In this document: piece by piece, positions 32,686 to 42,379 of the stretch | Layout of the letters: the number at the start of each line of letters is the position of its first letter | How positions within the stretch are numbered: the first letter of the stretch is position 1 | Source: Mediterraneibacter agrestimuris | Lineage (GTDB): Bacteria; Bacillota; Clostridia; Lachnospirales; Lachnospiraceae | DNA length: 64,000 nt | Direction of reading: 5' to 3' | Assembly: GCF_943193195.1 (NCBI RefSeq) | Contig: NZ_CALPDG010000003.1 | Coordinates: 62,001-126,000 of the forward strand | Notes under the pieces: model-generated | What the model was told of the DNA's origin: nothing | The model's database searches: none | Seen by the model: only the letters and a program-made list of their open reading frames with translations | Made by a program: the position numbers and the translations under genes

Positions 32686-33885
32686 ATGATTGTTAGACCC
32701 CATTATTTAGATTTATTGAAAACCTACCGTGATGTACCGTTAGTAAAAATCCTTGCAGGTATTCGCCGCTGCGGTAAATCTACGATTTTAGAAATGTTGC
32801 AGGACGATTTGATAAAAAGCGGCGTTCCCGCCGACCATATTATCAGTATGCGCTATACCTCGGAAGATTTTGACGACGGTATGACCGATAAGGATATGTA
32901 TAACGGCATTAAAAAGAAAATGACCGATGGCGAGCGTTACTATCTTCTGCTTGATGAAGTACAGGAAATTACAGGTTGGGAAAAGGCCGTCAACAGTCTG
33001 CTTGAAAACACCAACACAGACATCTATGTGACCGGTTCCAATTCCAAGATGATGTCAAGTGAAATATCTACTTACCTGACGGGACGGTATATCTCAATCC
33101 CCGTGTTTACGCTCTCTTTTTCCGAGTATATGGAGTTCAAAAAGGCAAGCGGCCGCACGCCGAAAGAACTGCTTACCAGGTATATCCGCATGGGTGGTTT
33201 TCCTATCGTTGCGCTGAGTAATTTTGACGAGAGTGCGGCATATCAGATCGTCGAGGGGATTTACAATTCAGTTATCACCAGCGATATAACGAAACGGCAC
33301 AACATCACGAACTTTGATCTGTTCAACCGTGTTGTGAAGTATATCGTTGAAAATGTCGGTAAGACCTTTTCCGCAAATGCTATCGTAAAGTTTTTGAAAA
33401 GCGAGGGGCGTTCTCTCTCGGTGGAATCGGTGTATAACTATCTGGAATGGCTGGAAAAAGCCTTTGTGATCTACCGCTGTCAGCGATACGACCTGCAAGG
33501 AAAATCCGTGCTGAAAACGCAGGAGAAATTCTATCTGGCTGATGCTTCCCTGAAATACTGCATGATGGGTTTCAATCCGAAGTCTGTTGCCGCTATGCTT
33601 GAAAACATCGTGTACTTTGAGCTTCGCAGAAAAGGCTATGAGGTTTATATCGGCAAGAACGAAACGAAAGTAATTGACTTCGTGGCGGTACGGCGCGATG
33701 AACGTATCTATGTGCAGGTGTGCCGCAATCTGCCAGAGGAATCCGACCGTGAGGTTGCCAATCTGCTTGAAATCAAAGACCACTATCCCAAGTATGTCGT
33801 GACCCTTGATGAGCTTGCCGCAGGCAATATCAATGGAGTGAAAATCGTACATTTAGCGGATTTTCTGTTAGCTGAGGACTATTAA
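32686..33885 (+). CDS. AAA ATPase with DUF4143 domain
   Basis: A 399-residue cytosolic ATPase of the AAA_14/DUF4143 family common in anaerobes. Walker A GIRRCGKST spans residues 25-33, Walker B YYLLLDEVQEI follows near 87, the DUF4143 helical part is about 190-310, and a restriction-endonuclease-like C-terminal segment (VYIGKNETKVIDFVAV) ends the protein. GGAGGAGA precedes the ATG. Function of the family is not established; roles in toxin or DNA-related processes have been suggested. Its codons are distinctly more GC-rich (CGC, GCC, GAC) than the flanking AT-rich DNA, which suggests recent transfer together with the remnant just upstream. Confidence 0.85.
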   Translation: MIVRPHYLDLLKTYRDVPLVKILAGIRRCGKSTILEMLQDDLIKSGVPADHIISMRYTSEDFDDGMTDKDMYNGIKKKMTDGERYYLLLDEVQEITGWEKAVNSLLENTNTDIYVTGSNSKMMSSEISTYLTGRYISIPVFTLSFSEYMEFKKASGRTPKELLTRYIRMGGFPIVALSNFDESAAYQIVEGIYNSVITSDITKRHNITNFDLFNRVVKYIVENVGKTFSANAIVKFLKSEGRSLSVESVYNYLEWLEKAFVIYRCQRYDLQGKSVLKTQEKFYLADASLKYCMMGFNPKSVAAMLENIVYFELRRKGYEVYIGKNETKVIDFVAVRRDERIYVQVCRNLPEESDREVANLLEIKDHYPKYVVTLDELAAGNINGVKIVHLADFLLAEDY

Positions 33886-33919
33886 ATTATGGGTATTAGC
33901 AAACAAGGAGGCGATATTT

Positions 33920-34102
33920 ATGAATTATTTGTTGGCAGCTAAAATGCGTTACTATCATGACGATAACTCGGAAACAATTTTATCGAAAGTTTGTGATTCA
34001 ATTTCTCGAAATTTGAGTGGGGGTAAGCATGAGTTACTTTGTATATTTGATGATATAATAAATATCGAACCCTGTTGCTACTGGAACAGAAGCAGCATAT
34101 AA
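33920..34102 (+). CDS. Small hypothetical protein, possibly decayed
   Basis: A 60-residue reading frame (starts MNYLLAAKMRYYHDD) with a strong AAGGAGG ribosome-binding site. The last dozen residues look unlike the rest, and a second protein-like stretch continues in another frame over about 34060-34166, so it may be a frameshifted remnant. Not recognised. Confidence 0.4.
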   Translation: MNYLLAAKMRYYHDDNSETILSKVCDSISRNLSGGKHELLCIFDDIINIEPCCYWNRSSI

Positions 34103-34239
34103 ATTGAATCCATTATGCGAAATCCTTAATAAAAAAGTTTTAACAAACTCACTGATGCAGTTAATATAAACATACGCAATGCGATCAACCGTTTAGTAGT
34201 GAACGGCTTATGACAAGGGGATTATAATGTAAAAAAAGT

Positions 34240-34267
34240 TTGAAAATTCTGTAAAAAATGCTATACT
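34240..34267 (+). promoter_or_regulatory. Promoter of the relA operon
   Basis: TTGAAA (34240-34245), a 16-base spacer and TATACT (34262-34267), 73 bases before the relA start. Confidence 0.6.
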
Positions 34268-34340
34268 AAAGGATAAATGGTAACAGCATGGCAGAAAAGC
34301 TGAGTGTTTATATAAAGTAGGAAGAGAGGGAGGGACTGAT

Positions 34341-36644
34341 ATGTCGGGAGCTCCGGAATATGAAAAGCTGGATTACAAACTTGATATAATAGACGGACAT
34401 GTGGTGAAAGCCCCGGAAGATTATCAGAATCCAGAACAATTATATGAAGCATTAATAGGCAGAATACGGAAGTATCATCCTTCTGCCGATATTTCTATGA
34501 TAGAAAAGGCATATAAGATAGCGGTAGGAGCCCATAAGGGACAGGTGCGTAAGTCAGGCGAGCCGTATATCATCCATCCGCTCTGGGTTGGAATTATTCT
34601 TGCAGATTTAGAGATGGATAAAGAAACGATCGTGGCAGGAATGTTGCATGATGCAGTAGAAGACACAGAGATGACGTTGGAAGATGTAAGCCGGGAGTTT
34701 AGTGAAGAAGTAGCGCTGCTGGTAGACGGTGTCACGAAGTTAGGGCAGTTGTCTTATTCACAGGATAAGCTGGAGATACAGGCAGAGAACTTGCGTAAGA
34801 TGTTCCTTGCCATGGCGAAGGATATTCGTGTTATCATTATCAAGCTGGCGGACCGGCTGCACAATATGCGGACACTGGAGTTTATGCGGCCGGAGAAGCA
34901 GCAGGAAAAGGCGCGTGAGACAATGGATATATATGCGCCGATTGCGCAGCGTCTCGGTATATCCAAGATTAAGATTGAACTGGATGATCTGTCTTTGAAA
35001 TATCTGCAGCCGGAGGTGTTTCAGCAGCTAGTCAAAGATTTGAATGACCGCAAAACAAAGCGGGAAGAATTTGTACAACAGATTGTAAAAGAAATTTCCA
35101 GTCACATGGAGAACGCGCATATCAAAGCGAAGGTATATGGCCGGGTGAAGCATTTCTTCAGTATTTATAAGAAGATGGTCAATCAAAATAAGACGCTAGA
35201 ACAGGTTTATGATTTGTTTGCCGTCCGGATTATTGTGGATTCTGTGAAGGATTGTTATGCGGCGCTTGGTGTGATTCATGAGATGTATACACCCATTCCG
35301 GGACGCTTCAAGGATTACATTGCCATGCCGAAGATTAATATGTACCAGTCCTTGCATACGACATTGATGGGACCGTCAGGTCAGCCGTTTGAGATTCAGA
35401 TTCGTACCGAAGAAATGCATAAGACGGCGGAGTACGGTATTGCTGCCCACTGGAAATACAAAGAGGGCAATGATGCATCCAAGAGTATGAAGTCTCAGGA
35501 AGAAAAGCTGAACTGGCTGCGCCAGATTCTGGAATGGCAGAGAGATATGTCCGATAACCGGGAATTCTTGAGTCTGCTGAAGGGCGATTTGGATTTATTT
35601 GCAGAGGATGTTTATTGTTTTACTCCGAACGGAGATGTGAAGAATCTTCCGAATGGTTCTACCCCGGTGGACTTTGCCTATGCCATTCATAGTGCAGTAG
35701 GAAATAAAATGGTAGGCGCAAGAGTCAATGGTAAGTTAGTCAATATAGACTATAAGATACAGAATGGAGACCGTATTGAGATATTGACGTCCCAGAATTC
35801 TAAGGGACCGAGCCGTGACTGGCTGAATATTGTAAAGAGTCCGCAGGCAAAGTCCAAGATTAACCAGTGGTTTAAAAAGGAATACAAGGAAGACAATATT
35901 ATACGCGGACGCGAGTTGATGATGGCATACTGTAAGACCAAGTCGGTGGATGTCAGCAATATTTTAAAGCTGAAGTACCAGCAGATTGTACAGCGTAAAT
36001 ATGGTTTTAGGGACTGGGATGCGGTGATGGCGGCTATTGGTCATGGAGGTCTTAAAGAAGGTCAGGTTGTAAACCGTCTTGTTGAAGAGTACGAGAAGGA
36101 GCACAAGAAAGAGACTACGGATGAATCTATTTTAGAGAAACTGTCTGGTGTGGGCAATCAGACTGTGCATATTGCCAAGTCCAAGAGTGGGATTGTGATA
36201 AAAGGAATTGACGATATGGCAGTAAGGTTTTCTAAGTGCTGTAATCCGGTACCGGGAGATGAGATTGTAGGCTTTGTGACGAGAGGACGTGGAATGACTA
36301 TCCATCGGACAGATTGTGTTAATATGCTCCATTTATCAGCGGCGGAGCGGGAACGTCTCATTGCTGCAGAGTGGGAGAATGATGGTGACGGTGAGAACGG
36401 CGGTCAGTACCTGGCGGAGCTTAAGATGTATGCTTATGACCGTCAGGGTATGCTGATGGACATATCTAAGATACTTACGGAAGCAAAGATTGATGTGAAA
36501 TCTATGAATATCCGTACCAGCAAGAAAGGAACGGCGACCCTTGATCTGGGATTTATTGTTCACAGCCGTGAGGAATTGAACCGGATTATTGAAAAGCTTC
36601 GTCAGATAGAAGGTGCGATTGATATTGAGAGAACGGTAGGTTAA
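34341..36644 (+). CDS. relA: Bifunctional (p)ppGpp synthetase/hydrolase (RelA/SpoT homologue)
   Basis: A 767-residue enzyme that makes and degrades the stringent alarmone (p)ppGpp in response to starvation. The HD hydrolase domain is intact (EPYIIHPLWVG, then H103-D104 in MLHDAVEDTE), followed by the synthetase domain (about 225-360, GRFKDYIAMPKINMYQSLHTT), a TGS domain (about 405-465, VYCFTPNGDVKNLP) and a C-terminal ACT domain (about 690-765). Length and order are those of Rel from Firmicutes. AGAGGGAGGGA precedes the ATG. It heads a conserved operon with an MBL hydrolase, hemZ, hisS and aspS. Confidence 0.96.
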   Translation: MSGAPEYEKLDYKLDIIDGHVVKAPEDYQNPEQLYEALIGRIRKYHPSADISMIEKAYKIAVGAHKGQVRKSGEPYIIHPLWVGIILADLEMDKETIVAGMLHDAVEDTEMTLEDVSREFSEEVALLVDGVTKLGQLSYSQDKLEIQAENLRKMFLAMAKDIRVIIIKLADRLHNMRTLEFMRPEKQQEKARETMDIYAPIAQRLGISKIKIELDDLSLKYLQPEVFQQLVKDLNDRKTKREEFVQQIVKEISSHMENAHIKAKVYGRVKHFFSIYKKMVNQNKTLEQVYDLFAVRIIVDSVKDCYAALGVIHEMYTPIPGRFKDYIAMPKINMYQSLHTTLMGPSGQPFEIQIRTEEMHKTAEYGIAAHWKYKEGNDASKSMKSQEEKLNWLRQILEWQRDMSDNREFLSLLKGDLDLFAEDVYCFTPNGDVKNLPNGSTPVDFAYAIHSAVGNKMVGARVNGKLVNIDYKIQNGDRIEILTSQNSKGPSRDWLNIVKSPQAKSKINQWFKKEYKEDNIIRGRELMMAYCKTKSVDVSNILKLKYQQIVQRKYGFRDWDAVMAAIGHGGLKEGQVVNRLVEEYEKEHKKETTDESILEKLSGVGNQTVHIAKSKSGIVIKGIDDMAVRFSKCCNPVPGDEIVGFVTRGRGMTIHRTDCVNMLHLSAAERERLIAAEWENDGDGENGGQYLAELKMYAYDRQGMLMDISKILTEAKIDVKSMNIRTSKKGTATLDLGFIVHSREELNRIIEKLRQIEGAIDIERTVG

Positions 36645-36648
36645 GTAA

Positions 36649-37269
36649 ATGAAAATAGAGAAGTTTGTAATAGGAATGGTATCTACCAATTGTTATATTG
36701 TGACAAATGAAGAGACAAAGGAATGTTTTATGATTGATCCGGGCACATTTCGTCCGGAGATCGTGTCTCATATCAGAAGTGGAGGACTGACATTAAAGGC
36801 GATTCTTCTGACTCACGGACATTTTGATCATATTATGGGAATTGATGGATTTTTGCAGGAATTTTCTGTTCCGGTTTATGCCTGTGAAGAAGAAAAGAAG
36901 CTTTTGGAAAATGAAAGGTATAATGCTTCTATTATGTATGGAGAAGGATATACATTTACCGAGGCAGTATATGTGACGGATGGACAGATTCTGGATGTGG
37001 CAGGGATGAAAATCCGGGTGATTCACACACCGGGACACACTATAGGCGGATGTTGTTATTATCTGGAGGATGAACTGGTACTGTTCAGTGGTGATACACT
37101 TTTTCAAGAGTCCATCGGGCGTGCAGATCTTCCCACAGGGAGTGCAAGCGCTTTAGTGCGTTCTGTCCGTGAAAAACTTTTGATACTGCCAGAAGCAGTG
37201 CGGGTCTATCCGGGACACGAAGAAATGACTACTATTGAAATGGAACGGAAATACAATCCGTTCATTTAG
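36649..37269 (+). CDS. MBL-fold metallo-hydrolase (glyoxalase II-like)
   Basis: A 206-residue cytosolic hydrolase of the metallo-beta-lactamase fold. The metal-binding motif is THGHFDHIMG (near residue 58), with further ligands in HTPGHTIGGCCY, FSGDTLFQESIGRADLP and YPGHEEMTTIEME. It resembles YcbL-type type II glyoxalases; the substrate is unknown. It starts four bases after the relA stop, so it is tightly coupled, and hemZ follows 22 bases later. Confidence 0.88.
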   Translation: MKIEKFVIGMVSTNCYIVTNEETKECFMIDPGTFRPEIVSHIRSGGLTLKAILLTHGHFDHIMGIDGFLQEFSVPVYACEEEKKLLENERYNASIMYGEGYTFTEAVYVTDGQILDVAGMKIRVIHTPGHTIGGCCYYLEDELVLFSGDTLFQESIGRADLPTGSASALVRSVREKLLILPEAVRVYPGHEEMTTIEMERKYNPFI

Positions 37270-37291
37270 AGTGTAATAAAAAGGATATATT

Positions 37292-38857
37292 ATGATAGAA
37301 ATTATCTGCAAAGAGACACTGTATACTTATAATGCATACCATATCACTAAGGCATTTTTCCCGGAGGAGAAAATATACCAGCGTGTGGATGAAGAGCAAG
37401 AACCTCTTGTAATGTTAGAAGGAAAAGGAGGTCCTTGCTTTTCCATTGCCCTGTCTTTGACAGAGGGAGAAGACAAAGCGTCAGTGAAGTCTGAGCGCGA
37501 CAATAGAAAAATATGTGAAACAGAGAATGAGCAAGAATCAGTCAAACGTCAGAAGAAAAAGAGACAGGTAACAAAGCTGCTGTATCAGTTTCTGAGTAAG
37601 GAAACAGGAAAAAGTCTTGCATGGGGAATGCTCACGGGAGTACGCCCAACCAAACTGGCTATGCAGAAATTGGAAGAGAATATAAGTGAAAATGAAATTA
37701 CTAAGTTTTTAAAAGAAGAATATTTTGTATCTGATAAGAAAGCGTATCTGGCGGTTCAGATTGCCTTGAGAGAGAAAAAGCTGTTGGAGAAACTGCGTCC
37801 TGAGGGATTTAGCCTGTATGTGGGGATTCCATTTTGCCCAAGTGTTTGTTCCTACTGTTCTTTTAGCTCTTCGCCTGTGGAACTCTGGAAAAGGAGGATA
37901 GATGATTATTTGGATGCGCTCTGCAAGGAAATCCGGGCATTGGGAAAGCTGTCACAGGGACGGCAGCCGGACACGGTATATATTGGAGGCGGGACGCCGA
38001 CCAGCTTAAGTGCAGGGCAGTTGGAAAGTCTGCTTGCAACGATTGAAAAAGCCTTTTCATTGGAAAGTGTTTTGGAATACACGGTAGAAGCCGGACGGCC
38101 CGACAGCATCACAAAGGAGAAGCTGGAAGTAATCCGCCGTCATCAGGCGACACGGATTTCTGTAAATCCGCAGACCATGCAGCAGAAGACGTTAGATTTA
38201 ATCGGACGCAGACATACGGTGCAGGATGTAAAAGACATTTTCCATATGGCAAGAGAACTTGGATTTGATAATATCAATATGGATCTGATTGCCGGACTGC
38301 CCGGAGAAAATGCAGAGGATATGGCAGATACATTAAGGCAGATCGAAGAAATTCATCCTGACAGTCTGACGGTTCATTCACTTGCGATCAAACGGGCAGC
38401 CAAAATGGGACAGGAAATGAAAACGGCACATTCTGCGAAACAGATGAGACCGGATGGGAAAATGCAGGCGGATGATCAGCGGCGGGAAGATTCTTTATGT
38501 GGTCAGATCGCAAAAATGGTGGAAGACAGTGCGGCATCAGCAGCGAGGATGGGGCTTTTGCCATATTATTTATACCGCCAGAAAAATATTGCGGGAAATT
38601 TTGAAAATGTTGGCTATGCAAAGGTTGACAAAGCCGGAATATACAATATACTTATTATGGAGGAAAAGCAAACGATCCTTGCCGCAGGAGCAGGGGCAGG
38701 AACGAAGATCGTACTGCCTGAGAAGATACGTTTGGATAATGGTAAGGAAACTAATCTGATCCGTATTGAAAATGTAAAAAACATCGAAGAGTATATTGGC
38801 AGAATTGACGAAATGATTGAAAGCAAATCTGCACGGATAGCAGAATTATTACAATAG
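37292..38857 (+). CDS. hemZ: HemZ-type radical SAM coproporphyrinogen dehydrogenase-like protein
   Basis: A 521-residue radical SAM protein of the HemZ family. The cluster motif C-x3-C-x2-C is Cys182, Cys186 and Cys189 in FCPSVCSYCSF; GGGTPTSLS and EAGRPDSITKEKL are the usual SAM-binding segments, and NINMDLIAGLPGE follows. An N-terminal extension of about 170 residues is characteristic of HemZ. Residues about 360-400 (HSAKQMRPDGKMQADDQR) form an unusually polar linker. It sits between the MBL hydrolase and hisS in the relA operon. Many Lachnospiraceae lack full heme synthesis, so its real substrate is uncertain. Confidence 0.88.
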   Translation: MIEIICKETLYTYNAYHITKAFFPEEKIYQRVDEEQEPLVMLEGKGGPCFSIALSLTEGEDKASVKSERDNRKICETENEQESVKRQKKKRQVTKLLYQFLSKETGKSLAWGMLTGVRPTKLAMQKLEENISENEITKFLKEEYFVSDKKAYLAVQIALREKKLLEKLRPEGFSLYVGIPFCPSVCSYCSFSSSPVELWKRRIDDYLDALCKEIRALGKLSQGRQPDTVYIGGGTPTSLSAGQLESLLATIEKAFSLESVLEYTVEAGRPDSITKEKLEVIRRHQATRISVNPQTMQQKTLDLIGRRHTVQDVKDIFHMARELGFDNINMDLIAGLPGENAEDMADTLRQIEEIHPDSLTVHSLAIKRAAKMGQEMKTAHSAKQMRPDGKMQADDQRREDSLCGQIAKMVEDSAASAARMGLLPYYLYRQKNIAGNFENVGYAKVDKAGIYNILIMEEKQTILAAGAGAGTKIVLPEKIRLDNGKETNLIRIENVKNIEEYIGRIDEMIESKSARIAELLQ

Positions 38858-38877
38858 GTAAAGAAAAGGAGTTTATT

Positions 38878-40128
38878 ATGGCATTGAAAAAGAAACCGGT
38901 TACCGGAATGAAAGATATGATGCCCGAGGAGATGGAAATCCGCGATTACGTGATCGCGTTGATTAAAGATACTTACAAAGCATTTGGATTTTCTTCTATG
39001 GAGACACCGTGTGTGGAACATATAGAGAACCTGTGCAGTAAGCAGGGCGGCGACAATGAGAAGCTGATCTTCAAGATTTTGAAGCGTGGAGAAAAATTGA
39101 AACTGGACACTGCAAAGGAAGAAGCGGACTTAGTAGACGGAGGTCTGCGTTATGATCTGACTGTACCCTTGTCCCGTTATTATGCAAACAATGCCAATGA
39201 ACTGCCGTCTCCGTTTAAGGCATTGCAGATGGGAAATGTATGGCGTGCGGACAGACCCCAGCGAGGCCGTTTCCGTCAGTTCATGCAATGTGATATCGAC
39301 ATTTTGGGCGAGCCGTCCAATCTTGCGGAGATTGAACTGATCCTTGCAACGTCTGCACTGCTTGGAAAACTGGACTTTAACAATTTTACTATCCGTATCA
39401 ATGACCGTCGCTTTTTGAAGGCAATGGCGGCATACAGTGGATTTGCAGAGAGTGAGTACGATCAGGTATTTATTACACTGGATAAGATGGACAAGATTGG
39501 AATGGACGGAGTCCGGAAGGAATTGGAGGAAAACGGCTATGAGAAAGAAGCGGTCGGCAAGTATCTCCAGATTTTTGAAGAGATTACGAATGATGTGGAA
39601 GGCGTTCGGTGGTGCAAAGAAAAGCTGGAAGGTTATCTCCCGGCGGATGCGGCAGAATCATTGGAAATGATCATCACAAGTGTGGAAAACGCCAAAGAAG
39701 CAGACTTTAAGATTAGTTTTGACCCTACACTGGTACGCGGAATGTCTTATTATACCGGAACAATTTTTGAGATTGCAATGGATGAGTTTGGCGGTTCTGT
39801 TGGCGGCGGCGGACGTTATGATGAGATGATCGGAAAATTTACCGGACAGAATACACCGGCAGTCGGATTTTCCATTGGATTTGAAAGAATCGTTATGCTT
39901 CTTTTAGAGCGTGGATACAAGATTCCCGCAAGCCGTCAGAAGAGAGCTTATCTGCTGGAGAAGAAATTAGGGCCGGCAGAGCTTTTAGATGTTCTGGAAC
40001 AGGCAAAGAAGGATCGTGCGGATGGTATGCAGGTTATGATTGCCAATATGAAGAAGAACAAGAAGTTCCAGAAAGAGCAGCTTGCACAACAAGGCTATAC
40101 AGATGTTGTGGAAGTGTTCTGTAAATAA
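38878..40128 (+). CDS. hisS: Histidyl-tRNA synthetase
   Basis: A 416-residue class II synthetase that charges tRNA-His. Class II motif 1 lies near the N-terminus; RYDLTVPLSRYYANN and motif 2 (GNVWRADRPQRGRFRQFMQCDIDILG) are clear; the histidine-specific segments LVRGMSYYTGTIFEI and GGGGRYDEMIGKF follow; motif 3 is GFSIGFERIVML. The C-terminal anticodon-binding domain is present. AAAGGAG precedes the ATG. It is followed by aspS, the usual Firmicutes order; no T-box is seen in the short gap before it. Confidence 0.96.
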   Translation: MALKKKPVTGMKDMMPEEMEIRDYVIALIKDTYKAFGFSSMETPCVEHIENLCSKQGGDNEKLIFKILKRGEKLKLDTAKEEADLVDGGLRYDLTVPLSRYYANNANELPSPFKALQMGNVWRADRPQRGRFRQFMQCDIDILGEPSNLAEIELILATSALLGKLDFNNFTIRINDRRFLKAMAAYSGFAESEYDQVFITLDKMDKIGMDGVRKELEENGYEKEAVGKYLQIFEEITNDVEGVRWCKEKLEGYLPADAAESLEMIITSVENAKEADFKISFDPTLVRGMSYYTGTIFEIAMDEFGGSVGGGGRYDEMIGKFTGQNTPAVGFSIGFERIVMLLLERGYKIPASRQKRAYLLEKKLGPAELLDVLEQAKKDRADGMQVMIANMKKNKKFQKEQLAQQGYTDVVEVFCK

Positions 40129-40237
40129 GTTATGTTCAAATATTCTGATGTATATTGGATGACGAACATGGTTACAGAATTGTGTTATGTGAAGGCATAG
40201 AAGATAAAGAAAAAGGGATAGAAAAGAGGAAGAGATC

Positions 40238-42034
40238 ATGGCAGAGTCAATGAAAGGTTTACACCGTACTCACCGCTGTGCAGAACTTTCTGGTGCAAAT
40301 ATCGGCGAGAAGGTTACGGTTATGGGATGGGTACAGAAAAACAGAAATAAGGGCGGACTGGTATTTGTAGACGTTCGTGACCGCTCAGGAATTATTCAGG
40401 TAGTATTTGAAGAAGGAAAATGTGACGCAGAGTTGATCGAACGTGCGGCAAGCCTTAGAAGTGAATATGTAGTTGCGGTCGTAGGAACTGTTGAGAAGCG
40501 TTCCGGAGCCGTAAACGGCAATATCTCAACAGGAGAGATAGAAGTAATCCCAGAGCAGATGCGTATTCTGTCTGAATCTGAGACACCGCCGTTTCCGATT
40601 GAAGAGAATTCTAAGACAAAGGAAGAAGTGCGCCTGAAATATCGTTATCTGGATCTGAGAAGACCGGATCTTCAGAGAAACTTAATGATGAGAAGCAAGA
40701 TTGCTACGCTGACCCGTCAGTTTCTTGCCGATGAAGGCTTTCTGGAGATTGAAACACCGATTCTTGGTAAGACGACTCCGGAAGGAGCGAGAGATTATCT
40801 TGTTCCGAGCAGGATTCATCCGGGCAGCTTCTATGGATTGCCGCAATCGCCGCAGCTTTACAAACAGCTTTTGATGTGTTCTGGATATGACCGTTATTTC
40901 CAGATTGCAAAATGTTTCCGTGACGAGGATTTGCGTGCCGACAGACAACCCGAATTTACCCAGATCGATATGGAGTTGTCCTTTGTAGATGTAGATGATG
41001 TGATTGATGTCAATGAGCGTCTCCTGGCAAAACTGTTTAAAGAGATACTGGATATTGAAGTGGAACTGCCGCTTCCGAGAATGACCTGGCAGGAAGCTAT
41101 GGACCGTTATGGCTCCGATAAGCCGGATACCCGTTTTGGCATGGAACTGGTCGATGTGACAGAAGCGGTGAAAGACAGCGAGTTTGTTGTATTTAAGGGA
41201 GCCATTGAGAATGGAGGATCTGTTCGTGGTATCAATGCCAAAGGACAAGGAAGTATGCCGCGTAAAAAGATTGATAAGCTGGTAAGCTTTGCAAAGGATT
41301 TCGGTGCGAAAGGACTTGCTTATATTGCCATTCAAGAAGACGGAACAGTGAAATCTTCCTTTACAAAATTTATGACAGAAGAAGAAACCCAGAACCTGAT
41401 TCAGACTATGAACGGTGAGAACGGAGACTTGCTGTTATTTGCAGCAGATAAAAATAAAGTAGTGTGGGACGTACTTGGCAACCTGAGGCTGGAACTGGCA
41501 CGTCAGATGGAACTGTTGGATAAGAACGAGTATAAGTTTCTCTGGATCACTGAATTCCCACTGCTCGAGTGGAGCGAGGAGCAGAACCGTTTTACTGCAA
41601 TGCACCATCCGTTTACCATGCCGATGGAAGAAGATCTGCAGTATATAGATTCTGATCCGGGAAGAGTCCGTGCAAAGGCATATGACATCACTCTTAATGG
41701 AAATGAAATTGGCGGCGGAAGTATCCGAATCCACCAGAATGAAATTCAGGAGAAGATGTTTGAGGTGCTTGGTTTTACAAAAGAGCAGGCATACAGTCAG
41801 TTTGGTTTCCTGCTGAATGCATTTAAATATGGTGTTCCGCCTCATGCCGGACTTGCGTACGGTCTGGACCGTATGGTCATGCTGATGGCGAAGGTAGACA
41901 GTATTCGTGATGTGATGGCATTCCCGAAGATAAAAGATGCATCCTGCCCGATGACAGAGGCTCCGAGTATGGCTGATGAGAAGCAGCTGGAAGAATTGGG
42001 ACTGGCTCTGGCGGAGGAAGAAGCACATTCGTAA
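40238..42034 (+). CDS. aspS: Aspartyl-tRNA synthetase
   Basis: A 598-residue class IIb synthetase. It has an N-terminal OB anticodon-binding domain (about 15-105, VTVMGWVQKNRNKGGLVFVDVRD in two parts), class II motif 2 (FRDEDLRADRQPEFTQIDMELSF), the bacterial GAD insertion (about 300-410) and motif 3 (GLAYGLDRMVMLM). Bacterial length indicates the full form. AGAGGAAGAG precedes the ATG. It lies 109 bases after hisS, a gap that shows no structure I can name. Confidence 0.96.
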   Translation: MAESMKGLHRTHRCAELSGANIGEKVTVMGWVQKNRNKGGLVFVDVRDRSGIIQVVFEEGKCDAELIERAASLRSEYVVAVVGTVEKRSGAVNGNISTGEIEVIPEQMRILSESETPPFPIEENSKTKEEVRLKYRYLDLRRPDLQRNLMMRSKIATLTRQFLADEGFLEIETPILGKTTPEGARDYLVPSRIHPGSFYGLPQSPQLYKQLLMCSGYDRYFQIAKCFRDEDLRADRQPEFTQIDMELSFVDVDDVIDVNERLLAKLFKEILDIEVELPLPRMTWQEAMDRYGSDKPDTRFGMELVDVTEAVKDSEFVVFKGAIENGGSVRGINAKGQGSMPRKKIDKLVSFAKDFGAKGLAYIAIQEDGTVKSSFTKFMTEEETQNLIQTMNGENGDLLLFAADKNKVVWDVLGNLRLELARQMELLDKNEYKFLWITEFPLLEWSEEQNRFTAMHHPFTMPMEEDLQYIDSDPGRVRAKAYDITLNGNEIGGGSIRIHQNEIQEKMFEVLGFTKEQAYSQFGFLLNAFKYGVPPHAGLAYGLDRMVMLMAKVDSIRDVMAFPKIKDASCPMTEAPSMADEKQLEELGLALAEEEAHS

Positions 42035-42163
42035 CAGATGATTCATACACGGTATAATGAGGAAAAAGAGGGAAAGTGCCCTTTATCCTACTCTAAGAAT
42101 ACAAATTGCATGAATTGTCTGAAAAAAACAGAAAAATTCAGACACATAAATTGAAAAAATGTG

Positions 42164-42215
42164 TTGACTTTCAGGTGTTCCTATAGTATAGTTATTATTG
42201 TTCTGAGGAACACCT
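42164..42215 (+). promoter_or_regulatory. tRNA-Gly promoter with an overlapping inverted repeat
   Basis: TTGACT (42164-42169), a 17-base spacer and TATAGT (42187-42192). The spacer contains AGGTGTTCCT (42173-42182), whose exact reverse complement AGGAACACCT lies at 42206-42215, so the -10 box and start site sit between two perfect 10-base arms. Confidence 0.7.
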
Positions 42216-42222
42216 AAGAAAT

Positions 42223-42295
42223 GCGATAGTGGCTCAGTTGGTAGAGTACGACCTTGCCAAGGTCGGGGTCGCGGGTTCGAACCCCGTCTATCGCT
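42223..42295 (+). tRNA. tRNA-Gly(GCC)
   Basis: A 73-base cloverleaf. The acceptor GCGATAG pairs with CTATCGC; the D-arm is GCTC/GAGT; the anticodon stem CGACC/GGTCG encloses the loop TTGCCAA with anticodon GCC; the T-arm is GCGGG/CCCGT around TTCGAAC. The discriminator is T and CCA is not encoded. It reads GGC and GGU codons. A terminator follows directly. Confidence 0.97.
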
Positions 42296-42297
42296 CT

Positions 42298-42339
42298 TAA
42301 GAAAAGGATTGATACGAAAGTATTGATCCTTTTTCTTGT
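42298..42339 (+). terminator. Terminator of tRNA-Gly
   Basis: AAGAAAAGGATTGATAC and GTATTGATCCTTTTTCTT flank a GAAA loop and form a long stem that carries its own T-rich strand. Confidence 0.8.
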
Positions 42340-42379
42340 GTGTGTCAAACACGAAGAAACCACTTTAGCAAATAAAGAA

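Noticed and set aside
42223-42295. tRNA-Gly as the attachment site of an integrated element
   Set aside because: I found no second copy of the tRNA 3' end within the window, and no integrase lies next to it.
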